DNA of 64,000 nucleotides from VFMC01 sp963791635 (GCA_963791635.1 CAWBTC010000005.1:1116001-1180000); one strand, 5' to 3'. Counted from the first letter of the stretch, positions 9,092-17,839 are shown. Notes: generated by a model from the letters alone, not told the origin. A program made the numbers and translations.

Positions 9092-9704
9092 GTGATTCTG
9101 CCCGGATCTCCCTCACCCGATTCGCCGCCGCCTCGATCGTCGACCGCGCGGCCACCTGATGGTGGCCACGCCGCCGCTCGGTGACCCGAACTTCGACCGC
9201 ACGGTCGTCTACATGCTCGAGCACGGCGAGACCGGCGCGGTCGGCGTGATCCTGAACCGCGCCGACGAGCCCGCCGCCGCGCTTGCCGAGGAGTTCGATC
9301 TCGCCGATCTGGCCGCGTGGGAGGACCTGCTCGCTCCGCCGGCGTGCATCTTCGTCGGCGGCCCGGTCGGTGACGACTCCCTGATCGCGCTCGCCGAGGG
9401 AAGCGGTCGCAGCCAGGAAGCCTGGGGACCGCTCACGAGCTCCCTCGGCACCGTCGATCTGTCGTTGTCCCCGGCCGAGGTCGCGGTTCGCCTCGACCGT
9501 GTCCGCATCTTCCGTGGCTACGCCGGGTGGGCGCCCGGCCAGCTGGAAGCAGAGCTCCGGGCAGGCGCGTGGATGGTGTTCGATGCGTTCGAGGACGACC
9601 TGTTCACCGACCACCCCGACGACTTGTGGCGCACCGTCGTACGCCGACAGGGCGGGCGGCTGGCATGGATCGCTGATGCTCCCGACGACCTCTCAGCGAA
9701 CTGA
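9092..9704 (+). CDS. AlgH/UPF0301-family protein, probable frameshift near the N terminus
   Basis: UPF0301 (AlgH, YqgE) family protein of unknown biochemical function. From ATG 9159 the sequence reads MVATPPLGDPNFDRTVVYMLEH, the family core, followed by GVILNRADEP, CIFVGGPV and IFRGYAGWAPGQLEAEL, all typical. Family members usually have 10-25 more residues before this core. A GTG at 9092 opens a frame giving a short Pro/Ser-rich lead that would join the core as ...SSTAGHLMVATPPL if one base near 9143-9150 were removed; the span is 3n+1. Otherwise translation starts at 9159 with a clipped N terminus (181 residues). The core assignment is secure, the start is not. Confidence 0.75.
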
Positions 9705-9742
9705 TCCGGGGCTGCGACCGACCGCGTGACCGGCGGTTCGAG

Positions 9743-9770
9743 TATGGTTGTCGAACCTGCTGCTGGGAGG
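9743..9770 (+). promoter_or_regulatory. -10 box and ribosome binding site of the LuxR-family gene
   Basis: TATGGT at 9743-9748 is a plausible -10 box. GGGAGG at 9765-9770 lies 6 nt before GTG 9777, which decides that start over the in-frame GTG 9726 and ATG 9744 upstream. Confidence 0.5.
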
Positions 9771-9776
9771 GTGCCC

Positions 9777-12479
9777 GTGCTGGTCGGCCGAGAACTCCAG
9801 ATCAGCCGGCTGCTCGGGCTCTTGGGCACAGCAGCCGCTCGCTCCGAGCGGGTGGAGATCGTCGGCGATCCGGGGATCGGCAAGACCTCGCTGGTCGATG
9901 CGTGCGTCACGCGGGCACAGCTGCTCGGCTGGACCGTGCTTCGAGCCAGCCCGACGATGCCGGAGATGTCGATGGCTGGAGCGACCCTCGCTGATCTGCT
10001 GCGGGGCGTTGTGGACCTGAGCGCTGTCTCCCGGCACCACGCGCACGTTCTCGAGGTCGCAACCTTGCGACGGCGTTCCGATGGCGATCCTCCGACGTCA
10101 CACGATCTCGGCACCGCGATGCTGGCCCTGATCACGTCGATCGCGGGATCGGGGGCGCTGCTGATCGTGGTCGACGACGCGCAGTGGATGGATGCAACGT
10201 CTGCAGACCTCTTGGCCTTCGTGCTTCGCAGGCTGCCCATGTCGAACGTCGTGGCCGTGCTCGCACGACGAAGCGCGACCGAGCCCGTCCTCGCGACAGA
10301 AGAACAGATGCCGTTGCATCCGCTCGATCCGGACTCCATCAGACGAGTCGTCGTCGATGCTGCGCGCAGCGTCCCGTCGTCGGATCACGTCGACCGGATC
10401 GTCGCCGCCGCGGCAGGAAATCCGCTGTACGCGATCGAAATCGCCCGTTCGTTCCGGCCCCCGCTTGCAGGACCTGTCGTCCCGCTGCCGCTTCCGACAT
10501 CACTGGAACAGCTCGTCGCCGATCGGATCGGGCGTCTCCCAGCGACGACCGTCGAAGCGCTCGCAATGGTGGCGTTGCTCGCTTCACCCGTCATCGACGT
10601 GCTCGACCGGCTCGGTGTGCTGGGCCATCTCGAACCCGCTGAAATCGCCGAGATCGTGGTCGTCGTCGATCGATCGGCGCGCTTCACACACCCGCTCCTG
10701 GCGTCAGCGGCCCATGATGCCATCCCCGGAACCCGGCGTCTCGAACTGCACCTGCGTCTCGCCGAGGTCACCACAGGTGTCGAACGATGTCGCCATCTTG
10801 CGCTCGGCACCAGCCGACCTGATCGTTCCATCGCCAGCGAGCTGGCCGAAGGCGTTCAGGTGCTCGTTGCGCAGGGTGCGGTCTCCGAAGCAGCCGAACT
10901 CGCACTCATGGCGGTCGTCGTCGCACCGGACGACGACCCCGCTCGGTGGACGTACATGATCGACTGTGGCGATGCGCTCTTTCGAGCCGGCCGGACCACG
11001 GAGGCGCTGGATGTGCTCGACCGGGTGCGCACCGCTTCGCCGCCATCCGCTGCCTTCGCTCGAGCGCTCCTGGCGACTGCCGTCATCGAGTACTCGCACA
11101 ACGACAGCGAGGCCCGCGCCGTCGAACTCGCGCAGGACGCGCTCGCTGCGACGGATGATCGATCCATTCGGCGCGACGCGCACACGGTGCTCGCGCGAGT
11201 GATCTACGACGACTTTCGGGCCGCCGCCGACCATGCGCGCGAGGCGCTTCGACTGACCGAGGAGCTGGAGGAACAGGATCGGGGAACGCTCTCCCAGGCG
11301 CTCGTCTCATCTGCGGCTGCTTCCTTCATGGCCGGCCGCGGTCTCGATGTGGCGATGTTCGATCGAGCGATCGACCTCGAACGGGAAACGTCGGTGTCTG
11401 CGGCGGACTCGGCCTACGGCACGCTGGCTGCGTTACTGAAGTACGCCGATGATCTGGCCCGTTCCCGGACGATGCTCGAGTCGCTGCTCACGACCGCCGA
11501 CGACGGATCGCTGCCCTACGTCGTCGGCCACCTGCCCCAACTGGAGCTCTGGTCGGGCAACTGGGACGAGGCAGAACGGCTTGCCCATCATCAACTCGAA
11601 CTTGCCGAACGAGCCGAACAGCACAGCCACCGTCAGGCCGCGATGTTCAACCTGGCAACGATCGCCGCCCATCGCGGCGACGTCGATCGTGCGCTGCCGC
11701 TGGCGACCGAGCTTCACGCCGAAGGGCAGGCCAGCGGGGCTCTGTGGACCGAGCGGATCGGTGCCGGCCTGTTGGGATTCTTGTACTTGAGCATCGATGC
11801 AGCCGACGATGCTGTCCGCCACCTGAAGCGCTACGACCAGATCAGCGAGCAGATCGGACTCCGAGAGCCTGGGTACATCAGATACTACGGCGACATGGTC
11901 GAGGCCTATGTGGCTGTCGGGAACATCGACGAAGCGAACCGGCTGCTCGCCCGGATCGAACCCCGCGCGCTTCGGCTCGGTCGGATGTCGGCCCTAGGAT
12001 CGGTCCAGCGTGGTCGTGCGATCGTACTTGCGCACGATGGTCATCGGGAGTCGGCGATCGCTGCAGCTCGTTCGAGCGTGCGTGCCTACGACGGCACCGA
12101 GCTGGTGTACGACCGATCAAGGGCGGTGCTCACGCTCGGCGTCGTGCTGCGTCGATTCAAGCGACGCGCCGAGGCACGTGAGGTTCTGACCGAAGCCATG
12201 TCGTCGTTCGAGTCGATGGGCGCTAAGAGCTTCGTCGAGCGAACGCGTCGTGAGCTCGATCGGCTGGGTGGACGCGCCGCAGCGCCGTCTGCGCTCACCC
12301 AGACCGAGGCGCGTGTCGCATCGCTCGCAGCGAGCGGCCGAAGCACGCGCCAGATGGCGGACGCGTTGTTCATCAGTCCGAAGACCGTGGAGGCGAACCT
12401 CACTCGCATCTATCGCAAGCTCGGCGTGACCAACCGGGCCGAGCTCGCCTCCCATCTCGCCGACCACACACCAACGTAG
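9777..12479 (+). CDS. Large ATP-binding LuxR-family (LAL/MalT-type) transcriptional regulator
   Basis: A 900-residue regulator. Near the N terminus after LVGRELQISRL it has a Walker A loop GDPGIGKTSL and, about 100 residues on, the Walker B segment LLIVVDDAQWMD, i.e. a STAND-type AAA ATPase. The middle ~500 residues are helical, Ala/Leu/Arg-rich and TPR-like. The last ~65 residues are a LuxR helix-turn-helix with LTQTEARVASLAASGRSTRQMA and ISPKTVEANLTRIYRKLGV. Members of this family are ligand-gated activators, often of sugar or secondary-metabolism genes. Its target is not evident: the neighbours are algH and a 60-codon ORF. The GTG start is set by a GGGAGG 6 nt upstream. Confidence 0.9.
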   Translation: MLVGRELQISRLLGLLGTAAARSERVEIVGDPGIGKTSLVDACVTRAQLLGWTVLRASPTMPEMSMAGATLADLLRGVVDLSAVSRHHAHVLEVATLRRRSDGDPPTSHDLGTAMLALITSIAGSGALLIVVDDAQWMDATSADLLAFVLRRLPMSNVVAVLARRSATEPVLATEEQMPLHPLDPDSIRRVVVDAARSVPSSDHVDRIVAAAAGNPLYAIEIARSFRPPLAGPVVPLPLPTSLEQLVADRIGRLPATTVEALAMVALLASPVIDVLDRLGVLGHLEPAEIAEIVVVVDRSARFTHPLLASAAHDAIPGTRRLELHLRLAEVTTGVERCRHLALGTSRPDRSIASELAEGVQVLVAQGAVSEAAELALMAVVVAPDDDPARWTYMIDCGDALFRAGRTTEALDVLDRVRTASPPSAAFARALLATAVIEYSHNDSEARAVELAQDALAATDDRSIRRDAHTVLARVIYDDFRAAADHAREALRLTEELEEQDRGTLSQALVSSAAASFMAGRGLDVAMFDRAIDLERETSVSAADSAYGTLAALLKYADDLARSRTMLESLLTTADDGSLPYVVGHLPQLELWSGNWDEAERLAHHQLELAERAEQHSHRQAAMFNLATIAAHRGDVDRALPLATELHAEGQASGALWTERIGAGLLGFLYLSIDAADDAVRHLKRYDQISEQIGLREPGYIRYYGDMVEAYVAVGNIDEANRLLARIEPRALRLGRMSALGSVQRGRAIVLAHDGHRESAIAAARSSVRAYDGTELVYDRSRAVLTLGVVLRRFKRRAEAREVLTEAMSSFESMGAKSFVERTRRELDRLGGRAAAPSALTQTEARVASLAASGRSTRQMADALFISPKTVEANLTRIYRKLGVTNRAELASHLADHTPT

Positions 12480-12550
12480 GGGTTCCCCCGATTCGCCTCG
12501 CCGCAGCGAGCCCTACCGTCACTGAACGAACCAGTAGCGGAGGAGTCATC

Positions 12551-12733
12551 ATGTCTCACGATCGATCCACCATCCCGACGCTCATCGACGAAGGTGCCGA
12601 GACCTCGACGACCTTGTCGGAGGGGATCAATGCTGCGGACGCCGCACCGGGCGGGCTCCACCGGCGGGGCTCCGGAACGGCTCTCCCCGTCTACCCGTTC
12701 GCTCACTACCGAGCACGCGGCCATCATCCGTGA
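12551..12733 (+). CDS. Small hypothetical protein downstream of the LuxR-family regulator
   Basis: A 60-codon ORF starting MSHDRSTIPTLIDEGAE, 71 nt after the regulator, with a good AGGAG ribosome binding site 6 nt before its ATG. The N half is acidic and Thr-rich, with INAADAAPGG in the middle; the C half is basic and aromatic (YPFAHYRARGHHP). I do not recognise a family. The strong ribosome binding site and absence of another gene in the gap argue for translation. A peptide with an acidic leader-like half and a glycine boundary could be a precursor peptide, but no modifying enzyme is nearby, so this is speculative. Confidence 0.45.
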   Translation: MSHDRSTIPTLIDEGAETSTTLSEGINAADAAPGGLHRRGSGTALPVYPFAHYRARGHHP

Positions 12734-12776
12734 GGGATCGCCGCGCCGTGCTATGAGGGTTCAGCTCGGCCGGCGA

Positions 12777-15161
12777 TCAGCTGCGCAGCACTGCGCCCAT
12801 CTTGGACACGGTCGCTACCACCTTGTCCTTCGTCGCGTTCACCTCGACGTCGGTGAGCGTCCGGTCGTTCGCCTGCAGGCGAAGCCGGTAGGCGAGGCTG
12901 CGGGTCCCGGGCTCGATCCCAGTGCCGCGGAACACGTCGAACAGCACAAGATCGACGAGGAGGCCCGCCGCCGCCTGGCGGATCCCCTTGTCGACCTTCT
13001 CGGCCGCTACCTGGTCGGGCACCACGAACGCGAGATCGAGGTCGGTGCTGGGGAAGCGACTCGTGGCCTTCCACTGGGTGATCTTCGGCTCGACGGCGAG
13101 CAAGCGCGACAGGTCGAGCTCCAACCATGCAACCCGCTCGGTGACACCGAAGGCGTCGCTCACGTCAGGATGGATCTCGCCGACTGCGCCGACGACGTCC
13201 CTGCCGAGCGACAGCGTCGCAGATCGGGTGGGATGCAGGCCGGCCGGCACCTGTGACTGGTCGACACGTGCACCGAGGCCCATCGCCTTCGCGATCTCGC
13301 GCCACAGCGCCATCGCAGTGCGGGCATCGCCACCGGCGAGCGCGATCGACAGACCCTCGTACTCGGGCGGCAACGCACCGCTGCGATCGCCAGGCGGATA
13401 CACGTGCCCGATCTCGAACAACTGCACGCCAGGACGACGATGGGATTCATTGAAGGCGATGGCCTGCAGCATGCCGACCCGCATGGTGGGGCGCAGCACG
13501 TCTTCGTCGGCCTGGAGCGGGTTGGTGATTCGGATCGCGTCGGCCGGCAGGTGAGCCCGGGCGAGATCGTCCTCGTGCAGGAACGACGACGTGATCGCCT
13601 CGCTGAGACCTGCGCCGACCAGCACCTCACGGAGCTGTCGACGGCGCACCTGCACCGCGCTGAGCCGCCCATGCATCGTGGAGTTCACCACGGCGAGGCC
13701 GAGGGTCGTGTAGCCGTGATGGCGGGCGACCTCCTCGACGACGTCGATCTCCTCGTGGCTGTCGGTGCGCCACGACGGCAGCGCCACCGTGAGCACGTCG
13801 CCGCCAGCACCCGATGCCACGGCAGACGTGGTGTAGCCGATGGGTGCGATGAGCCTGCTGATCGTGGCGGCGTCGAGCGAGGTGCCGAGGATGCGGTTCA
13901 CCTGGCTCACTCGAACGGTCGTGGTTCGGTCGGCCGGTGGGATCGACTCGCTGCGGGCATCGACCGCACCGTCGTGCACGACGAGTTCGGGGCACGTGAG
14001 CCGGAGCAGCTCGACGATGCGAGCATGGGCGCGATCGGGGCCGTACGGATCGACACCACGCTCGAACCGACCGGACGCCTCGGAACGCATCCCCAGCCGA
14101 TTCATCGTCCGCGTGATCCCCGTCTGCTCGAACGATGCGATCTCGATCGCCACGGTGGTGGTGGCGTCGGTGATCTCGCTGTCGAGACCGCCCATGATCC
14201 CCGCGATGCCGATCGGCACGTCGTGCGCGTCGCAGATCAGGAGATCGTCCGCGCTGCACGTGCGCACCACACCGTCGAGGGTGGTCAGCTGTTCGCCGTC
14301 GGCAGCGAGACGGATGCGCAAGCCGTGGCCGCCGAGCGTGTCGAGGTCATAGGCGTGGTTCGGCTGGTTCAACTCGAGCATCACGTAGTTGCTGACGTCG
14401 ACGACGTTGTTGATCGATCGCATACCGGCCGCACCGAGGCGACGGGAGATCCAGTCGGGTGACTCGCAGACGCGCACGCCCGACAGCACCACCGTGGTGA
14501 ACCGGTGACAGCGTTCGCCGGCCACCAGATCCACGCCGGCCGAACGGGCTGCACCCGTCGGCACCAGCGGTCCGGGGCCTGCGGCGAGTGCGACACCCAG
14601 GTTCGCGGCCACGTCGCGGGCGGCGCCCAGATGACCCCAGCAGTCGGGGCGGTTGCGGGTGAGGTCGACGTCGAAGACGACCTCGGTCTCGACGCCGAGC
14701 GCCTCGCCGTACGGCACACCGAGTGGCGTGCCGGGCGGCAGGATCAGGATGCCCGAGTGATCGACGCCGAGACCCAGCTCACTCGCCGAGCAGAGCATGC
14801 CCTGGCTGTCGATGCCGAGGATGGGACGCGGCTCGATGGCGCGGCCGTCGGGCATCACGGTGCCGGGCGTCGCGAGCGGGATCACGTCGCCCGCGACCAT
14901 GTTGAACGCGCCACACCACACGTGGCGCTCGACGCCGTCCCCGGCGTCGACCCACACGCGGTGCACCTTTGCCGCGTCTGGGTGGCGTTCGGTCTTGAGG
15001 ACCTGCGCGGTGATGACGCCGGCGACGGTGGTGCCGACCGTGAGGACTTCTTCGACCACCAGACCGAGTGATGTCATCCGCTCGGCCAGCGGATGCGGAT
15101 CGGTGCCCGCCGGCACGAGGCCGGGTGCGAGGTCGTCGAGCCAGGAGAGGACGAACTTCAT
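12777..15161 (-). CDS. pheT: Phenylalanyl-tRNA synthetase beta subunit
   Basis: Beta chain of the (alpha-beta)2 PheRS, 794 residues, normal length. The N terminus MKFVLSWLDDLAPGL leads into the tRNA-binding OB fold (VITAQVLKTERHPDAAKVHRV), then the B3/B4 editing region, the B5 DNA-binding-like domain (RVSQVNRILGTSL), the catalytic-like core, and a C-terminal ferredoxin-fold anticodon-binding domain (KATSRFPSTDLDLAFVV). The start is ATG 15161, 13 nt after the pheS stop, so the two subunits are cotranscribed and made in equal amounts. Long in-frame sequence upstream of this ATG is pheS read in the wrong frame. Confidence 0.96.
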   Translation of the reverse strand: MKFVLSWLDDLAPGLVPAGTDPHPLAERMTSLGLVVEEVLTVGTTVAGVITAQVLKTERHPDAAKVHRVWVDAGDGVERHVWCGAFNMVAGDVIPLATPGTVMPDGRAIEPRPILGIDSQGMLCSASELGLGVDHSGILILPPGTPLGVPYGEALGVETEVVFDVDLTRNRPDCWGHLGAARDVAANLGVALAAGPGPLVPTGAARSAGVDLVAGERCHRFTTVVLSGVRVCESPDWISRRLGAAGMRSINNVVDVSNYVMLELNQPNHAYDLDTLGGHGLRIRLAADGEQLTTLDGVVRTCSADDLLICDAHDVPIGIAGIMGGLDSEITDATTTVAIEIASFEQTGITRTMNRLGMRSEASGRFERGVDPYGPDRAHARIVELLRLTCPELVVHDGAVDARSESIPPADRTTTVRVSQVNRILGTSLDAATISRLIAPIGYTTSAVASGAGGDVLTVALPSWRTDSHEEIDVVEEVARHHGYTTLGLAVVNSTMHGRLSAVQVRRRQLREVLVGAGLSEAITSSFLHEDDLARAHLPADAIRITNPLQADEDVLRPTMRVGMLQAIAFNESHRRPGVQLFEIGHVYPPGDRSGALPPEYEGLSIALAGGDARTAMALWREIAKAMGLGARVDQSQVPAGLHPTRSATLSLGRDVVGAVGEIHPDVSDAFGVTERVAWLELDLSRLLAVEPKITQWKATSRFPSTDLDLAFVVPDQVAAEKVDKGIRQAAAGLLVDLVLFDVFRGTGIEPGTRSLAYRLRLQANDRTLTDVEVNATKDKVVATVSKMGAVLRS

Positions 15162-15174
15162 GACGGATGCCCTC

Positions 15175-16233
15175 TCAGAACTGTTCGATGAAGCGGATGT
15201 CGTTGCTGTACATGTCGCGGATGTCGTCGATGCCGTGACGCTCGCGAGCCATGCGGTCGATGCCGAAGCCGAACGCGAAGCCGCTCCACTCCTCAGGGTC
15301 GAGGCCAACGGCGCGGAGCACGTTGGGATGCACCATGCCGCAGCCCCCGAGCTCGATCCACGAACCGTCGGGCCGCCGGATGTCGAACTCGGCCGACGGT
15401 TCGGTGAACGGGAAGTAGTTCGGCCGTAGCCGGCTGGCGAACGCACCGCCGAAGAAGGCCTTGGTGAATGCGTCGATCGTGCCGGCCAGGTGCGCCATCG
15501 TGATCCCGCGATCGATCACGAGCCCCTCGATCTGGTGGAACACCGGCATGTGCGTGGCGTCGGGCGTGTCGCGACGGAACACGCGGCCGGGCATCACCAT
15601 GTAGATCGGAGGCTCGATGGTCTCCATCACGCGGATCTGGACCGGGGAGGTGTGCGTGCGGAGCAGCACCGTTCCGTCCTCGGCGAGGGGACCGCTGTAG
15701 TCGGTGAACAAGGTGTCGAAGCCGCTGCGCGCGGGATGGCTCCGCGGCATGTTCAATGCCTCGAAGTTGTAGAAGTCGGTCTCTACTTCGGGGCCTTCTG
15801 CGACTTGGAAGCCGAGTCCGATGAACACGTCCTCGAGTTGCTGCCACGCCTGGGTGACGAGATGCGAGTGACCTCGCCGGGGCATGGTCAGCTCCTCCGT
15901 GAGATCGAGGCGCTCCCGGTCGAGCTGCACCGCACGCTCGACACGGGCGAGATCGGTGCGGCGTGCCTCCAGCGCCTCGGTGACCGCCTGGGTGGCAGCA
16001 TTGAGCGCCTGCCCAGCAGCCTTCTTGTCGTCGACGGTGGCGAGCGAGCCGAGGCGAGCCTTGAGCAACGCGAGCGAGCCCTTCTTGCCGAGCAGCTCGG
16101 CATCGATCGACGCAACCTCGTCGACCGACGTGGCAGCGAGGATGCGGGTGATTCCGGCGGCGCTCGCCGTGGCGACGTCTTCCAGGAGGGGCGCGGACGA
16201 TCCGCTCGCGACGGACGACCCTTGCTCGGACAT
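15175..16233 (-). CDS. pheS: Phenylalanyl-tRNA synthetase alpha subunit
   Basis: Catalytic alpha chain of PheRS, 352 residues. It has the N-terminal coiled-coil (about residues 25-100), then class II synthetase motifs: motif 2 in GRVFRRDTPDATHMPVFHQIEG and motif 3 in GFAFGFGIDRMARERHG. The ATG at 16233 has GAAAGGAA about 6 nt upstream and fits the family start; an upstream in-frame ATG at 16299 would add 22 residues lying across the candidate attenuator. Upstream are a short leader ORF and a hairpin with a U tract, suggesting control by attenuation. Confidence 0.96.
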   Translation of the reverse strand: MSEQGSSVASGSSAPLLEDVATASAAGITRILAATSVDEVASIDAELLGKKGSLALLKARLGSLATVDDKKAAGQALNAATQAVTEALEARRTDLARVERAVQLDRERLDLTEELTMPRRGHSHLVTQAWQQLEDVFIGLGFQVAEGPEVETDFYNFEALNMPRSHPARSGFDTLFTDYSGPLAEDGTVLLRTHTSPVQIRVMETIEPPIYMVMPGRVFRRDTPDATHMPVFHQIEGLVIDRGITMAHLAGTIDAFTKAFFGGAFASRLRPNYFPFTEPSAEFDIRRPDGSWIELGGCGMVHPNVLRAVGLDPEEWSGFAFGFGIDRMARERHGIDDIRDMYSNDIRFIEQF

Positions 16234-16248
16234 GGACGTTCCTTTCAG

Positions 16249-16271
16249 AAAAACTCTCTCGAGCCGCTCGA
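16249..16271 (-). terminator. Hairpin plus U5 tract in the pheST leader (candidate attenuator)
   Basis: On the minus strand TCGAG-CGG-CTCGA (16271-16259) is a 5-bp hairpin with a 3-nt loop, followed by GAGAG and TTTTT (16253-16249). It lies about 16 nt before the pheS ATG, at the position of a leader terminator. The stem is short, so the evidence is moderate. Confidence 0.45.
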
Positions 16272-16339
16272 TCTCTTCGAGGGCTCCTCCGACAATCACT
16301 GGGGCCAGCAGGTTCCCCCGGGCCGCCGAGTCGTGAGCG

Positions 16340-16402
16340 TCAGGATGCGGCGCGCTCGACCCCGGGCGTGACCCGGGGGCATCGAAATCGCTGCGTCAAC
16401 AT
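16340..16402 (-). CDS. Putative pheST leader peptide (20 codons)
   Basis: An ATG at 16402 opens a 20-codon frame (MLTQRFRCPRV..., ending RAAS, TGA). It sits exactly 7 nt after TAGTGT, the leaderless arrangement used at other operons here, and ends 106 nt before pheS. It contains one Phe codon, TTT, expected to be rare at this GC content. A GC-rich inverted repeat CCCCGGG/CCCGGGG overlaps its middle. A role in sensing charged tRNA-Phe is inference; E. coli pheST is controlled this way by pheM, but with more Phe codons. Confidence 0.4.
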   Translation of the reverse strand: MLTQRFRCPRVTPGVERAAS

Positions 16403-16409
16403 GGGCGTC

Positions 16410-16415
16410 ACACTA
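16410..16415 (-). promoter_or_regulatory. Candidate -10 box for the pheST operon
   Basis: TAGTGT on the minus strand. Its first three bases are the TAG stop codon of the upstream rRNA methyltransferase gene. It is 7 nt before the leader ORF ATG, so pheST can be transcribed independently of the genes upstream. Confidence 0.5.
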
Positions 16416-17117
16416 CCGTGCGCCCCGCTGACGAGCCACGTCGAATACCAGCACCGTGGTCGCCATGGCCACGTTGAGGCTCTCCACCCGCCCCGCATGG
16501 GGGATCGTCAGCCAGTCGTCGACCGGCGCATCGTCGTCGAGACCGTGGGCCTCGTTGCCGACCACGATCGCGGTCGGACCACTGAAGTCGGCCTCGGTGT
16601 AGGCCACGCCACGGTGCGACGAGGCGCCCCAACTGCGGGAGCCGCCGGCACGCAGCGCGTCGTCGAGGGCAACGTCGCAGATCACCGGCACGTGGAACAG
16701 CGCACCCGCTGACGACCGCACGACCTTGGGGTTGAACACGTCGACCGAGCCGCTCGTGAACACGATTGCGTCCGCTCCCGCCGCCTCGGCAGAGCGCAGC
16801 ATCGTGCCAGCGTTGCCGGGATCGCCGATGCGATCACCGATGACCACGAAGTCCGCGCCAGCCAACGCATCGAGCGCAGCAACGCGCCGACGAACGGCGG
16901 CCAGCGCAGGTTGAGGGGAGTCGGTGCTGGCCACCTTCTCCATCACCTTCGGCGCGAACTCGTACACCGGCACGCCCTCGGGCGGCTGGTACGACCACTC
17001 GCCGTTCGCGACGAACACGGCCTCGAGCTCCCATCCTGCGGCATGCGCCGCACTGATCAGACCGGGGCCCTCGACAACGAAGGCGCCTTCCTCCAGACGC
17101 GCACTGCGGCGCCCCAC
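16413..17117 (-). CDS. TrmH/SpoU-family RNA 2'-O-methyltransferase
   Basis: SAM-dependent RNA ribose methyltransferase with the knotted SPOUT fold. The N-terminal substrate-binding part reads EEGAFVVEGPGLISAAHAAG; the SPOUT motifs are VVIGDRIGDPGNAGTMLRSAEAAGADAIVF (motif 1), TAIVVGNEAHGL (motif 2) and LTIPHAGRVESLNVAMATTVLVF (motif 3). GTG 17117 gives 234 residues, but the in-frame sequence further upstream, ...NPKVQRLRRLVGRRSAR, matches the usual start of TsnR-like proteins. The only upstream start-like codon is CTG at 17171, which overlaps the rplT stop as CTGA, so a CTG start coupled to rplT is possible. Position between rplT and pheS is common for this family. The exact target nucleotide cannot be told. 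Confidence 0.85.
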   Translation of the reverse strand: MGRRSARLEEGAFVVEGPGLISAAHAAGWELEAVFVANGEWSYQPPEGVPVYEFAPKVMEKVASTDSPQPALAAVRRRVAALDALAGADFVVIGDRIGDPGNAGTMLRSAEAAGADAIVFTSGSVDVFNPKVVRSSAGALFHVPVICDVALDDALRAGGSRSWGASSHRGVAYTEADFSGPTAIVVGNEAHGLDDDAPVDDWLTIPHAGRVESLNVAMATTVLVFDVARQRGAR

Positions 17118-17130
17118 GAGGCGCCGCAGT
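17103..17130. repeat. 11-bp perfect inverted repeat after rplT
   Basis: ACTGCGGCGCC, 6-nt loop, GGCGCCGCAGT, 38 nt beyond the rplT stop. It forms a very stable GC-rich hairpin without a U tract. It lies inside the probable N-terminal extension of the methyltransferase gene and the GTG 17117 start is in the loop, so it may damp transcription or translation of that gene after rplT. Confidence 0.6.
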
Positions 17131-17167
17131 CGTTGAACCTTGGGGTTCGTGAACGTGAGCGGATCGC

Positions 17168-17524
17168 TCAGACCAGCGCCGCCTTGGCGGCAGCCACCAG
17201 CTGGCCGAAGGCGTCGATGTCGTGCACGGCGAGATCGGCGAGGATCTTGCGGTCGACTTCGATCTCAGCTGCGTTCAGCCCGGCGATGAAACGGCTGTAG
17301 CTCATGTCGTGGAGACGACAACCAGCGTTGATGCGCTGGATCCACAGACGACGGAACTCACCCTTCTTCGCGCGGCGGTCGCGGAAGGCGTACTGCCCAC
17401 TGCGCATCACCTGTTCGTTTGCGGCGCGGACCGAACGGCTCTTGTTGCCGTAGTAGCCCTTCGCGCGCTCCAGCGTCTGCCGGCGGCTCTTCTTCGCGTT
17501 CACCGCTCGCTTGACTCGTGCCAT
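17168..17524 (-). CDS. rplT: 50S ribosomal protein L20
   Basis: Large-subunit assembly protein that binds 23S rRNA early; in several bacteria it also represses its own operon. The 118-residue length is normal. The basic N-terminal extension MARVKRAVNAKKSRRQTLERAKGYYG and the later RRLWIQRINAGCRLHDMSYSRFI are characteristic. It follows rpmI by 117 nt in the conserved infC-rpmI-rplT order. The last codons may couple to the rRNA methyltransferase through a CTGA overlap. Confidence 0.97.
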   Translation of the reverse strand: MARVKRAVNAKKSRRQTLERAKGYYGNKSRSVRAANEQVMRSGQYAFRDRRAKKGEFRRLWIQRINAGCRLHDMSYSRFIAGLNAAEIEVDRKILADLAVHDIDAFGQLVAAAKAALV

Positions 17525-17641
17525 CTCTGTCTTCTTTCTCGTCTTCTTCGATCTGTGTGATCGATCATCAGTGCTGTTCGTGTGCCGATCGGTGCGGCAC
17601 CAGTGGCGTCCCGGTGTCCGGGCGCCGAATGATCGAGGCGA

Positions 17642-17839
17642 TCAGCGCTCGCCGAGGAGGCGCTTGATCTTCTTGGCGTCGCCCGGGTGCACGCCGACCA
17701 TGCCGTCGAGACGGCGGGTACGCGTGGACGGCTTCTTCTCGAACAGGTGCTGACGGTTCTGCTGCAACCGGCGGAGCTTGCCGGTGCCGGTCTTGGAGAA
17801 CCGCTTCGCAGCGGTCTTGCTGGTCTTCATCTTGGGCAT
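17642..17839 (-). CDS. rpmI: 50S ribosomal protein L35
   Basis: Small basic large-subunit protein, 65 residues, starting MPKMKTSKTAAKRFSKTGTG, the family signature, and ending with KKIKRLLGER. It lies between infC and rplT as in most bacteria. The start is the ATG at 17839, preceded by a GAAGGACAT ribosome binding region; upstream in-frame sequence is noncoding leader. Confidence 0.97.
   Translation of the reverse strand: MPKMKTSKTAAKRFSKTGTGKLRRLQQNRQHLFEKKPSTRTRRLDGMVGVHPGDAKKIKRLLGER

Noticed and set aside
16234..16412. T-box riboswitch upstream of pheS
   Set aside because: No T-box sequence (GGTGGnACCGCG type) or specifier-loop layout; the leader ORF plus hairpin is a better description.
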